Shown here piece after piece: positions 16,581 to 24,972 of a stretch of DNA of 64,000 nt (position 1 is its first letter; each line of letters begins with the position of its first letter). Under the pieces are notes generated by a model. The model was not told the origin of the DNA. It made no database searches and saw only the letters and a program-made list of their open reading frames with translations. The DNA is from Bacteriovorax sp. MedPE-SWde. GTDB taxonomy: Bacteria > Bdellovibrionota > Bacteriovoracia > Bacteriovoracales > Bacteriovoracaceae. Location: contig MPCU01000005.1 in NCBI GenBank assembly GCA_001874305.1, positions 1 to 64,000 of the forward strand, in the 5' to 3' direction. The position numbers were made by a program, and so were the translations under genes.

Positions 16581-17476
16581 AGAACTTCTTCCAACTTATT
16601 ACAAAATGGAACGATATTTCTCTTTCTAGAAATAATTCGCTCACTATCAAGTGGCCCATCTGTTTTTACATTTATTACAAGGACCTTATTATTTGTTATT
16701 TTCTTAAATTTCGAAATTATTTTTCCATACATTCCTAACAGAAGTCCATCACTCTGCTTTAAAGTAAAGTTATCTGGAATTGTGTTAATCACAATCAGTC
16801 TGTCGACAGGCATGGAGCTTAAAGAAGATTGATATAAGAAGTTCTTCTTCATTGGAAATGATGCTTCGTTAATATTAATATTATCTTTAATACTACTTAT
16901 AAGATTTCCCTTAGAACTATAGGTAACTTCAGAAGTTCCCTTATCAAACCTTGGCATCCATAAGCTCTTCTCTGACTTTTTTAATTTTCTTAAGGAAATG
17001 TTTTTTTCAACGAACTCATTCCAAATACTAATCCATTCTTCAGAATAAGGTTTCAATCCTTTAAATTTTCTTAGAGTCTTGAAGATCTTCCATTTTATAG
17101 TCTCTGGAGAATCCCCTTGAGCATAGAGTCCTGCAACTATAGAAGAAAAGCCTGTAGCGCTGATGATATTTACGTTCATATCAAGCTTTTCGAAACATTT
17201 TAATACATCGATACTGTCAATTGACTTATATAAAGAAGGTCCCAGAAATAAACCTAATATTTTTTTGTCCTTTTTTGAGATACTTGTATCATTTTGATCT
17301 GTAGTTGGGCCGTACCTTCCAACCTGATTTTTTGTATTGAGAATTGGACTCTCATCATTTTCAATATCAAGGTGTAGGTCAACGGTAGCAAATTGACTTT
17401 CGCTATTCTTATCATGTGTACTACATGTAAAAAAAAGAAAGGTGAATGCTAGAACAGCAACAGTATTCTTAAGCAT
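16577..17476 (-). CDS. Patatin-like lipoprotein with a degenerate active site
   Basis: The ATG at 17476 (overlapping the xseB stop by eight bases) gives a signal peptide MLKNTVAVLAFTFLFFTC with a lipoprotein cysteine. Residues about 73-122 follow the patatin phospholipase pattern: GLFLGPSLYKS at the oxyanion-hole position, then VLKCFEKLDMNVNII, ATGFSS and IVAGLYAQG. Active patatins have GGGxxG and GxSxG; here the first is lost and the nucleophile serine is replaced by glycine (G109). The patatin assignment is inferred from this pattern. It is likely an inactive, surface- or periplasm-anchored protein. Coupling to pbp1A suggests a cell-wall-related role. Confidence 0.6.
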   Translation of the reverse strand: MLKNTVAVLAFTFLFFTCSTHDKNSESQFATVDLHLDIENDESPILNTKNQVGRYGPTTDQNDTSISKKDKKILGLFLGPSLYKSIDSIDVLKCFEKLDMNVNIISATGFSSIVAGLYAQGDSPETIKWKIFKTLRKFKGLKPYSEEWISIWNEFVEKNISLRKLKKSEKSLWMPRFDKGTSEVTYSSKGNLISSIKDNININEASFPMKKNFLYQSSLSSMPVDRLIVINTIPDNFTLKQSDGLLLGMYGKIISKFKKITNNKVLVINVKTDGPLDSERIISRKRNIVPFCNKLEEVL

Positions 17477-17681
17477 CAATCTCTTTCTCTTCAAGGCTTT
17501 CTGTTAGAACTGTTATTTTCTTCTCTACTTCACCAAGATATTTTTTACAATCCGTATAAAGCTTAACTCCCTCTTCAAAATTGTTGATACTTTCATCAAG
17601 AGAAAGTTCTCCAGTTTCAAGTCCAGCAACTATTGTTTCAAGGTTCTCTAAGTTTTTTTCAAAATTTATTTTCTTCGCCAT
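17469..17681 (-). CDS. xseB: Exodeoxyribonuclease VII small subunit
   Basis: The product starts MAKKINFEKNLENLETIVAG and continues LETGELSLDESINNFEEGVK, the XseB signature. With XseA it degrades single-stranded DNA. The ATG at 17681 gives 70 residues, a normal length; an in-frame GTG at 17690 is possible. xseA is not in this window. Its last bases overlap the start of the patatin-like lipoprotein, so a DNA-repair subunit heads a cell-envelope operon. Confidence 0.93.
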   Translation of the reverse strand: MAKKINFEKNLENLETIVAGLETGELSLDESINNFEEGVKLYTDCKKYLGEVEKKITVLTESLEEKEIDA

Positions 17682-17776
17682 AGGAAACACCGTGTCAAAA
17701 AATTGATATCACATTTAGTTTTTACAGAAATATTTTCCTCATTTTAACGATATCCTACACTATTTAGTACAGTGGT

Positions 17777-17801
17777 TATAGTTAATTCAGCACGTTACGT
17801 G
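17777..17801 (+). promoter_or_regulatory. Possible -10 and palindromic operator upstream of flgF
   Basis: TATAGT (17777-17782) is followed by the perfect palindrome cacgt-t-acgtg (17791-17801), which would overlap the transcription start. No convincing -35 and no sigma-54 or sigma-28 consensus was found in the 189-base divergent region. The operator idea is inference. Confidence 0.25.
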
Positions 17802-17879
17802 GCGGGTCATTTTTTCCCATGTAGATATTTTGGCGCCCTAAGTTGTATATTAGAAAGGTAAAGTTTGCCAGGAGGGCAG

Positions 17880-18686
17880 ATGAAAGAATTATGGGTTCCA
17901 CTATCTGGTGCAATAGCTCAACAAAGGAAGGTTGATACTATTGCCAACAATGTTGCCAACGTTAATACGCCAGGCTTCAAAAAGGACCACATTACATTCA
18001 AAGAATACATGACTACCCTAGATAAGGGACATCATGATATCGATCTCCCACGAAAGGAGTGGGCACCTCAAGACTTCTATAAGAGCTATGGTGCAGAAAA
18101 CTCGCAAGTTAGAGTAGACGCAAACTATACTAATTTTCAACAAGGCCAGCTTTCACCAACAGGAAACAATCTTGATATTGGACTGAGAGGAAAAGGCTTT
18201 TTAGAGGTTCAAACACCGAACGGAATTCGATTTACAAGAAGAGGAATCTTATCATTAAGATCAGATGGTCTTCTTATTACTGATCAAGGACATCCTGTTT
18301 TAGCTAAGTCCAATGATCCACAGGCTCCAGCAGAAGGCCGCCAAATAAAGCTACCAACATCATCCAGAAACATTGCTATTACATTACAAGGTGATCTTTA
18401 TGCTGATAATCAACCTGTTGGAAAATTAAATATTGCAGAGTTTAATGATATGCACGCCCTACGAAAGGAAGGTGGCTCTCTGTTTATTAATAAAGATTTC
18501 AATAACATTAAAAAAGTACAGTCAACTAGTGTTCATCAGGGCTTCGTCGAACAATCCAATGTTAATGCAGTTGATGAAATGTCTGAATTAATAAAGGCCC
18601 ATAGGCATTTTGAGGCGATTCAAAATGTAATTAAAACATATGATCAAGTTAGTCAGAAGGGTGTTAATGAAATCGCAAAATTCTAG
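17880..18686 (+). CDS. flgF: Flagellar basal-body rod protein FlgF
   Basis: The ATG at 17880 has AGGAGGG four bases upstream; an in-frame TTG at 17865 overlaps that site and is rejected. The 268-residue protein starts MKELWVPLSGAIAQQRKVDT and has the rod N-motif NNVANVNTPGFKK and the C-terminal repeat of the family (SNVNAVDEMSELIKAHRHFE). FlgF forms the proximal rod of the flagellar shaft in the periplasm and is exported through the flagellar type III system. flgG follows after seven bases. Confidence 0.93.
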   Translation: MKELWVPLSGAIAQQRKVDTIANNVANVNTPGFKKDHITFKEYMTTLDKGHHDIDLPRKEWAPQDFYKSYGAENSQVRVDANYTNFQQGQLSPTGNNLDIGLRGKGFLEVQTPNGIRFTRRGILSLRSDGLLITDQGHPVLAKSNDPQAPAEGRQIKLPTSSRNIAITLQGDLYADNQPVGKLNIAEFNDMHALRKEGGSLFINKDFNNIKKVQSTSVHQGFVEQSNVNAVDEMSELIKAHRHFEAIQNVIKTYDQVSQKGVNEIAKF

Positions 18687-18693
18687 GAATAAT

Positions 18694-19527
18694 ATGAAAA
18701 AACTAATTCTAACAGCAATTATCTGCTCTTCATCGTTCTCAATGATGAGGGCCCTCAATACTGCGGCTACAGGTATGGCCACTCAAGAAATGAATGTTAG
18801 TACCATATCCAACAATGTTGCCAACCTCAACACTACTGCCTACAAAAAGCAGAGAGCTGAGATGGAAGACTTATTATATGAAACAGTTACCGAAGCGGGC
18901 GCAAGATCTGCTGACAACACGATGTATAATGTCGGTCTACAAGTCGGTTCAGGCTCTAGAGTTAGTGCTGTTAGAAAAGAATTTGTTCAAGGGGCTCCAC
19001 AGATTACTAACAACCCCTTTGATTTAATGATCAATGGTGAAGGTTTCTTCGGAATCCAAGCGCCAAACGGTGAAACACTTTTTACTCGAGATGGATCTTT
19101 TAATGTAGATAGCACAGGAACTCTTGTGAACAAGCAAGGATATAAGGTTTTTCCTGGTTTCACATTTCCACCGGGTACAAAGAGCGTCAGTATCACCGAA
19201 GATGGAACAGTTGAGGTATTCCTTCAAGGACAGGTTCAGCCTAATGTTGCTGGTCAAGTACCAGTTTTCACTTTTATAAACCAAGTTGGATTAAAGTCAT
19301 ATGGTGGAAACTTATACAAACTCACAGCTTCAAGTGGCCAAGCAATACAGAATATTGGTGGTCAAAGTAATGCCGGAAGAATTCAGCAAGGGGCATTAGA
19401 GTCTTCTAATGTAACAATTATGAATGAAATGACTACATTAATTAGAGCTCAACGTGCGTATGAGATGAATTCTAAAGTCATGGGTGTCGCAGATCAAATG
19501 CTTCAAACAGTAAATAATATTAGGTAA
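18694..19527 (+). CDS. flgG: Flagellar distal rod protein FlgG with an N-terminal extension
   Basis: The core starts MMRALNTAATGMATQEMNVS and has NNVANLNTTAYKK and the C-terminal SSNVTIMNEMTTLIRAQRAY, all typical of FlgG. However, the only start with a ribosome binding site (TAGGAA before ATG 18694) adds 16 residues, MKKLILTAIICSSSFS, which resemble a Sec signal peptide. The canonical start at 18742 has no Shine-Dalgarno sequence. FlgG is normally exported through the flagellar type III system without a signal peptide. Apart from the start, length and motifs are normal. Next is flgA, three bases away. Confidence 0.93.
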   Translation: MKKLILTAIICSSSFSMMRALNTAATGMATQEMNVSTISNNVANLNTTAYKKQRAEMEDLLYETVTEAGARSADNTMYNVGLQVGSGSRVSAVRKEFVQGAPQITNNPFDLMINGEGFFGIQAPNGETLFTRDGSFNVDSTGTLVNKQGYKVFPGFTFPPGTKSVSITEDGTVEVFLQGQVQPNVAGQVPVFTFINQVGLKSYGGNLYKLTASSGQAIQNIGGQSNAGRIQQGALESSNVTIMNEMTTLIRAQRAYEMNSKVMGVADQMLQTVNNIR

Positions 19528-19530
19528 TAC

Positions 19531-20388
19531 ATGTTAAAGTTTTTCTTTCTTACATTCTTAACTATCAGCTCAAGTGCTTGTTTTATTACAGGTGCAGACA
19601 CGATCATTCTCCACAAGAATGGAGAAAACTTCCCTCTAAGTTCTAAGGGATGTAGTGAGAAACAAATATCTACTTTTAAAAATATATTAAAAGAATCGAG
19701 TGGTACTCTTTCGTCAAGACACCTTAAAAGAATCGAAGGTCTTTCTAATATTTCCTTGAGTCCAAGTACTATTCGAGTCAGAAAATTAGAAGAAATTGTT
19801 CAGTCTCGCTTAAACTTATCTTCAAATAAGAAAATAGAGTTTATTCAGCAACAGTTTCCATCAGAGTTCAAGAAATTAGAGAGTGATGAATTCTTTGAAG
19901 TGCATTGTTCAAATTGTAACAAAAGTGGTGTCAGAAATATTAAGTTAACTAAAACGAATGGTATTAAACGCATTGTTTTCTGGGCTAAAGCAAAAGTTCT
20001 AACATCAGTAAAAGTGTTCGTTGCTAAAAATAATATTCAACTAAACTTTAGTGGTATTAATAGTAATGACTTTGAGATTAAGCAGATCTTTGTTCACAAT
20101 CCGAATGATGTTTTTCCAAAGAATCAAAAGCTTCCATTTTTCCGTCTTAATAAGTCCATTTCTAAGGGCCACGTAGTTCTAAGTTCAGACTTAACTCCGA
20201 TTCAACTTGTGAGACATGGTAACCCTGTAAAGGTTTCTGTAAGAAATAGTTTCTTACATATGAATCTTTTAGCTACTCCTCTGTCTTCAGGAAAATTTGG
20301 AGAAACAATAAGGCTTAAGAATAGAAAATCTAAGAAAATATTTTTTGGTAAAGTTATAGGTTTAAACAAAGTAAAGGTAGAGTTATGA
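19531..20388 (+). CDS. flgA: Flagellar P-ring assembly chaperone FlgA
   Basis: FlgA is a periplasmic chaperone for FlgI. The 285 residues start with the signal peptide MLKFFFLTFLTISSSAC. The last 85 residues form the SAF domain: FFRLNKSISKGHVVLSSDLT, then GNPVKVSV, and a final short beta segment KIFFGKVIGLNKVKVEL. The middle (residues 100-200) is poorly conserved, as usual. Its stop overlaps the flgH start as ATGA. Confidence 0.85.
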   Translation: MLKFFFLTFLTISSSACFITGADTIILHKNGENFPLSSKGCSEKQISTFKNILKESSGTLSSRHLKRIEGLSNISLSPSTIRVRKLEEIVQSRLNLSSNKKIEFIQQQFPSEFKKLESDEFFEVHCSNCNKSGVRNIKLTKTNGIKRIVFWAKAKVLTSVKVFVAKNNIQLNFSGINSNDFEIKQIFVHNPNDVFPKNQKLPFFRLNKSISKGHVVLSSDLTPIQLVRHGNPVKVSVRNSFLHMNLLATPLSSGKFGETIRLKNRKSKKIFFGKVIGLNKVKVEL

Positions 20389-21104
20389 GACAATTACTCA
20401 TTGTAATTTCAATGCTAACATTGAGTTCATGTGCAAATTATATTAATAAAATGCACTCAGAGTTTGACAGAGACGACGGAAAAGTAACAAGAAGAAAACG
20501 CGAAAAGGCTGACACTTTCGACCAGTTTCGTAACTCTAGAAGAAATCCAAGAGGAAGCTCTACAGCAAGAGGCAATGTTCTTCCTGCAGTCAAAAGAAAC
20601 TACGGACAAAGAGCTAGTCAAAAGAGACGTTATACCGCAAATGATCTTGTAGATAATACTAATAGTGCTAGTCTCTGGTCAGGAGCAGGAAATGACAACT
20701 ATCTTTTCACTAAGAACAAATGGAAGAGAAACGGTGACATTGTCTTAATTAACGTTAAAAGCGAGCTAAAAAGACTTATATCTTTAGAATTAAAACGTGC
20801 TTTTCCTTCAATGCCTAAAAAGAAGAAAGATAAAACTGCTGCAGCTCCAGCTGCCCCTGCTCCAGCGGCACAACCAAAAGACGTAGGTGCTGAGAAAGGT
20901 AAAACTTACGATAAAGTTTCAAGTGTAATTGTTGAAGAAATTAGTAAAGACCACCTACTTGTTCGTGGACAAAAATTCTTACTATATAAAAATGGAAAAC
21001 ACTTAATTGAAATACAAGCACTGGTTTCTAGAAAAGATATTTTAGATGACGATACTGTCGACTCAACTTCATTCCTTGAATCAACAATTCAGGTACTAAG
21101 GTAA
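20385..21104 (+). CDS. flgH: Flagellar L-ring lipoprotein FlgH
   Basis: The product begins MRQLLIVISMLTLSSC, a lipoprotein signal, consistent with the outer-membrane L-ring. The 239 residues contain NSASLWSGAGNDNYLFTKNK (around residues 86-105) and a C-terminal part with ISKDHLLVRGQKF and SRKDILDDDTVDS, which match FlgH. An Ala/Pro-rich insertion (AAAPAAPAPAAQPK) lies at about residues 148-161. It is placed between flgA and flgI. Confidence 0.88.
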   Translation: MRQLLIVISMLTLSSCANYINKMHSEFDRDDGKVTRRKREKADTFDQFRNSRRNPRGSSTARGNVLPAVKRNYGQRASQKRRYTANDLVDNTNSASLWSGAGNDNYLFTKNKWKRNGDIVLINVKSELKRLISLELKRAFPSMPKKKKDKTAAAPAAPAPAAQPKDVGAEKGKTYDKVSSVIVEEISKDHLLVRGQKFLLYKNGKHLIEIQALVSRKDILDDDTVDSTSFLESTIQVLR

Positions 21105-21107
21105 TTT

Positions 21108-22109
21108 ATGAAAAACATTTTCATCATTTTAAGTATATTGCTTTCTTTTAACTCCATTGCCAAGATGGAGAGACTTAAAGAGATAGCAACAGTAAAGGGT
21201 GTTAGAGACAATCCAATTGTTGGCTATGGACTTGTAATTGGACTTAACGGAACAGGAGATGGTGGAGGAGAGATCACTAACACCTCCCTCAAAAGAATGT
21301 TTCAAAAACTCGGCCTTAACCCAAAAAGTGAAATCTCTTCTAAGAATGTCGCGGCGGTAATTGTAACTGCAAAGTTACCACCATTTTCAAGGCAAGGACA
21401 AAAAATAGATGTTACGATTTCTTCAATTGGTGATGCTTCATCACTAGCAGGAGGAACTCTTTTAGTAACTCCTCTAAAAGGTGGTGATGGTAATGTTTAC
21501 GCTATTGCTAACGGCTCTATTTCCATAGGTGGCTTAAAGCAAGGTGCGAAGTTTGCAACCACGGGACTTATTCCACAGGGGGCAACTATTGAAAGAGAAA
21601 TTACCGTAAATTTTGATAAGAAAAAGTCATTAAGATTAAGCCTCAAAAATCCTGATTTCACTACTGCTGCCAGAGTAGAGAGAACAATAAACCAAGAACT
21701 GGGTGGACGCTATGCTGCAGCTAAGGATGCAACAACTGTTGACCTAATTATTCCAGTTCAATATCAGCGTAAAGTTGTTCAGTTAATGGCCATTGTAGAG
21801 AACTTCAAGGTCTTCACAGATAGAAGTGCAAAAATTGTCATTAATGAGAGAACAGGAACTATTGTAGCAGGTGGTGACTTTACTCTTAAACCTGTGGCCA
21901 TTAGTCACGGTGACTTAACAATTGAAATCAAAGGTGAAGATGAAGATGGAGGGAAGAAGGCCAGCCTTCACTATCTTGACAAAAAGACTACACTAAATGA
22001 TCTAGTTAATAGCTTAAATGCTCTTGGGGCAACACCTGAGGATCTTATTTCTATATTCCAAGCACTTAAAAGAAATGGTGCTTTAATTGGTGAGATAGAG
22101 CTTATTTAA
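21108..22109 (+). CDS. flgI: Flagellar P-ring protein FlgI
   Basis: FlgI forms the periplasmic P-ring around the rod. The 333 residues begin with the signal peptide MKNIFIILSILLSFNSIA, then the diagnostic VRDNPIVGYGLVIGLNGTGD. Later motifs ASSLAGGTLLVTPLKG and RTGTIVAGGDFTLKPVA also match. It begins three bases after flgH. A candidate promoter follows it for the flgJ-onward genes. Confidence 0.96.
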   Translation: MKNIFIILSILLSFNSIAKMERLKEIATVKGVRDNPIVGYGLVIGLNGTGDGGGEITNTSLKRMFQKLGLNPKSEISSKNVAAVIVTAKLPPFSRQGQKIDVTISSIGDASSLAGGTLLVTPLKGGDGNVYAIANGSISIGGLKQGAKFATTGLIPQGATIEREITVNFDKKKSLRLSLKNPDFTTAARVERTINQELGGRYAAAKDATTVDLIIPVQYQRKVVQLMAIVENFKVFTDRSAKIVINERTGTIVAGGDFTLKPVAISHGDLTIEIKGEDEDGGKKASLHYLDKKTTLNDLVNSLNALGATPEDLISIFQALKRNGALIGEIELI

Positions 22110-22138
22110 TTGTGTAATATTTATATAGCAATAATCTT

Positions 22139-22166
22139 TTGATTTTTTTGCTAAAAGTGCTAAAAT
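22139..22166 (+). promoter_or_regulatory. Candidate promoter between flgI and flgJ
   Basis: TTGATT (22139-22144) and TAAAAT (22161-22166) are 16 bases apart in an AT-rich 110-base gap. This would let flgJ-M-N-K-L be transcribed apart from the ring genes. It does not match a sigma-28 consensus. Confidence 0.4.
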
Positions 22167-22218
22167 ATAATAGTAATGGGCTTTTCGAGGATTGAAGGGC
22201 CAAAACTCAGGAAGAGTT

Positions 22219-22656
22219 GTGACGGACATAAAGATACATAGACCTCACATTCAAAATCATAATCTCAAACCTAAATCTCAGGTTGAAGACACTACGAAAT
22301 ACATTCCTGGTAAGGTAAAAGAATTTGCAAAATCTATGGAGTCAGAGTTTGCAAAGCTTATGATCAACGAGATGAATAAGACCGTTCCAAAGCAGGGTAC
22401 AGACAGTGCTTCAAAGTTTTACGAAGGTCTTATGACAAATGAGAAGGCTAAGGCCATGGCCGCAAGAGATGGCGGAGGGATACAAGAAATGATTTTAAAT
22501 CAAATATATCCTGAACATCTAAGAAATAAGCAGAACTATGATTTCCATACGAAGTCTAAGGTTCCTCAAAAGAGCAACCATATTGATATGCACGATCACC
22601 CAACTCGTCCTAATAAAATAGCATTAGGACAATACTCTGGAGACAGTCATGAATAA
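22219..22656 (+). CDS. flgJ: Rod-binding protein, FlgJ N-terminal domain only
   Basis: The GTG at 22219, with AGGAAGAG upstream, gives 145 residues; a TTG at 22192 in the same frame has a poorly placed site. The core FAKSMESEFAKLMINEMNKT, followed by SKFYEGLMTNEKAKAMAARD, matches the FlgJ rod-capping domain. The C-terminal muramidase domain of enterobacterial FlgJ is absent, so rod penetration needs another lytic enzyme. The last eight bases overlap the start of flgM. Confidence 0.82.
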   Translation: MTDIKIHRPHIQNHNLKPKSQVEDTTKYIPGKVKEFAKSMESEFAKLMINEMNKTVPKQGTDSASKFYEGLMTNEKAKAMAARDGGGIQEMILNQIYPEHLRNKQNYDFHTKSKVPQKSNHIDMHDHPTRPNKIALGQYSGDSHE

Positions 22657-22975
22657 CATCGACGCTACAAGATCTAACTTTTTTCCTGGTACTAAGGCGA
22701 AAGCCAATACTACAGGAAGAACTGATCAAGTATCTCTTAAGAGAAACTCTTACGACAAGAAAAGCTACATTGATAGTTATACTAAACGTGATGCAAAAGT
22801 TGATATTCCTGAGGCCGTTAAAGACTTTTCTAAAATTAAGAAGGTCGCAGACGCTGCAGAAATAGATAATACTCAAAAAATCGAGGCACTTAAGAAGCAA
22901 ATTGCGGCTGGAACTTATAAGGTTGATTATGATGCAGTTGCTGACAAAATCTTAGGTGAAGAATTTGGCGTATGA
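22649..22975 (+). CDS. flgM: Anti-sigma-28 factor FlgM
   Basis: These 108 residues have the FlgM C-terminal helices: AVKDFSKIKKVADAAEIDN, then KIEALKKQIAAGTYKVDYDA and VADKILGEE. FlgM holds FliA inactive until the hook is complete and is then exported. The N-terminal 50 residues are polar and look disordered, as expected for a secreted anti-sigma factor. It overlaps flgJ by eight bases and flgN as ATGA. Confidence 0.9.
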   Translation: MNNIDATRSNFFPGTKAKANTTGRTDQVSLKRNSYDKKSYIDSYTKRDAKVDIPEAVKDFSKIKKVADAAEIDNTQKIEALKKQIAAGTYKVDYDAVADKILGEEFGV

Positions 22976-23490
22976 ATTTAGACAATAAAACACAAAGACT
23001 TAAGGTCTATTATTTTCAAATCACTGATATCTGGAAGAGGCACTGTGAACTTCATTCAGAATTATTTGATCTTACATGTGATGAGTATGCACTTCTACTA
23101 GAAAGTGATCTAGATAATCTAGAAGAAAAAATAACGCAAAAGAATAATCTCATTGCGACTATAAAACTTAATGACGAAGAACGTTCTCGCCTACTTACTG
23201 ACCTGGCTAAAGCTTATCCAGAAAGTAAGATAGAGAAAGTTACAGATTTAATAACTTTCTTTGGTGAATTTCCAGCAGAGAAAGAAAGTAAGCATCTTTT
23301 TAGATTTAATGCTCTTTTACTAGATATTATTTCTAAGATTCAAACTCAAAATAAAAAGAATCAATTGTTTATAAATAAAGCGATTAATTCATTAAGAAAT
23401 ATTAGAGAAGAAGCAACAGGAACTACGACAGTGAGTACTTACAATGCGAAAGGAGTTCGCAGTAATCGTACTCTTGAACAAAATGCGTAA
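22972..23490 (+). CDS. flgN: FlgN-like flagellar export chaperone
   Basis: These 172 residues are almost entirely helical with coiled-coil periodicity (about 20-130), lack a signal, and match the FlgN pattern only loosely. FlgN escorts the hook-filament junction proteins FlgK and FlgL to the export gate. The call rests mainly on its place between flgM and flgK. The C-terminal tail (TTTVSTYNAKGVRSNRTLEQ) resembles the end of other FlgN-family proteins. Confidence 0.72.
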   Translation: MNLDNKTQRLKVYYFQITDIWKRHCELHSELFDLTCDEYALLLESDLDNLEEKITQKNNLIATIKLNDEERSRLLTDLAKAYPESKIEKVTDLITFFGEFPAEKESKHLFRFNALLLDIISKIQTQNKKNQLFINKAINSLRNIREEATGTTTVSTYNAKGVRSNRTLEQNA

Positions 23491-23501
23491 GGAGACAAGG
23501 A

Positions 23502-24965
23502 TTGTCTAACTTATTAAACATTGGTAGCACAGGGTTACATGCCTCAAAGAAGTCACTAGAAGTGACTGGGCACAATATTTCTAACGCTAACACTGAAGGT
23601 TACTCTCGTCAGAAAGTTAACCAATCAACAAACGTACCTGTCACAAAAGATGGTCTGATTGCTGGTACCGGTGTACGTGTTAAAAGTATTACGCGTGTTC
23701 ATGATAAATTCGTAGAGAAAAGACTTCGAGATACTCAATCTGATGGATCATACTTTCAAAATAGAGCTGAACAACTTAGCCAAGTTGAACAAATATTTAA
23801 TGAAATTGATAATGAAGGTTTAAATAAAGTAATGAATACTTTCTTTAACTCATTTAGAGACTTAGCAAATCAGCCAGAAAACGAAACAGTTAGATCTGTT
23901 GTTCGTGATAAAGCTCAGCTCGTAGTTAAAGACTTTAAGAGAATAAGTGAGACTCTTGAATCAATTTCGAGAGGAATTGATACAAAAATAGAACGTGATG
24001 TAGCTGATATAAATCGTGAAATTAACTCTATTGCAAAACTCAACACAAAAATTCGTGAGCTCGAAGCTATTCACGAAGAAACTGGTGACTTAAGAGACCA
24101 GAGAGATTTATCAATTAAGACTCTTTCAACAAAACTCAAAATACATACCTATGAGGATGAAAGAGGTAACTATGTTGTTACTGCGCCAGGATTAGGTACT
24201 CTTGTTACAGCGGCTCAAGCACAGGAGCTAAAGTCACACAACTTCTCTAAGCAAGAATCATCTAATGACATGGCCGGTTCAGCAGAAGTTTTCTATAAGA
24301 ACAGATCTGGTCAAAAAGTTACAGACAATATTCAAAAGGGATCCCTTGCTGCGATCATTAAAGTTAGAAATGATGACGTAAAAGGCTTAAGGGATAAGGT
24401 TGATGAAATTGCTTATAATTTCATGAATCTAGTTAATTCAATTCATAGAAAAGGTTTTGCAAATAGAAAGGTTGAAACAGATGCCAATGGTGTAGCTAAA
24501 TCAGCTGATGCAAAAGGGCCTGTTACAGGAATTGACTTTTTCAAAGTACCACAAGGCAAAAACGGAGCCGCACTTCAAATGGATCTAAGTGCAGCTGTTA
24601 AAGATGACTTAACAAATATATCCACAGCACTTTCTCCTAATAGTCCCGGTGATAACCGTGTGGCAATTGCAATATCTAAACTTCAACACGAACGTGTTAT
24701 GGGCGAAGGTAATGCAACAATGGAAGAATATTTTTTAAAGACAGTTGGTAAAGTTGGGCTTGAAGCTGGTAAAGCGAAACTTGACGGTGAGCAAGCAGAA
24801 GGCCTGATTGCACAGGCAAATACAATAAGAGAAAGAATAAGTGGTGTTTCCATTGATGAGGAAACAGCAAATATGGTTCGTTTTCAACATGCATATGAGG
24901 CTTCGGCTAAAATCATGCAGACTGCAAACGAGATGTTTGACACAGTAATCTCGATAAAGAGATAG
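23502..24965 (+). CDS. flgK: Flagellar hook-associated protein FlgK
   Basis: The start is TTG at 23502 with AAGGAG seven bases upstream. The 487-residue protein begins SNLLNIGSTGLHASKKSLEV and has GHNISNANTEGYSRQ, the FlgK N-motif. The C-terminus (EETANMVRFQHAYEASAKIM) forms the coiled-coil partner. FlgK is the first hook-filament junction protein and is exported by type III secretion. flgL follows after seven bases. Confidence 0.95.
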   Translation: MSNLLNIGSTGLHASKKSLEVTGHNISNANTEGYSRQKVNQSTNVPVTKDGLIAGTGVRVKSITRVHDKFVEKRLRDTQSDGSYFQNRAEQLSQVEQIFNEIDNEGLNKVMNTFFNSFRDLANQPENETVRSVVRDKAQLVVKDFKRISETLESISRGIDTKIERDVADINREINSIAKLNTKIRELEAIHEETGDLRDQRDLSIKTLSTKLKIHTYEDERGNYVVTAPGLGTLVTAAQAQELKSHNFSKQESSNDMAGSAEVFYKNRSGQKVTDNIQKGSLAAIIKVRNDDVKGLRDKVDEIAYNFMNLVNSIHRKGFANRKVETDANGVAKSADAKGPVTGIDFFKVPQGKNGAALQMDLSAAVKDDLTNISTALSPNSPGDNRVAIAISKLQHERVMGEGNATMEEYFLKTVGKVGLEAGKAKLDGEQAEGLIAQANTIRERISGVSIDEETANMVRFQHAYEASAKIMQTANEMFDTVISIKR

Positions 24966-24972
24966 GATATAA

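Noticed and set aside
17691-17879. Sigma-54 or sigma-28 promoter for flgF
   Set aside because: No TGGCAC-N5-TTGC or TAAA-N15-GCCGATAA match on the plus strand; only a weak -10 and a palindrome were found.
18794-19027. Plus-strand frame within flgG
   Set aside because: It overlaps FlgG core motifs in another frame and has no start signal.
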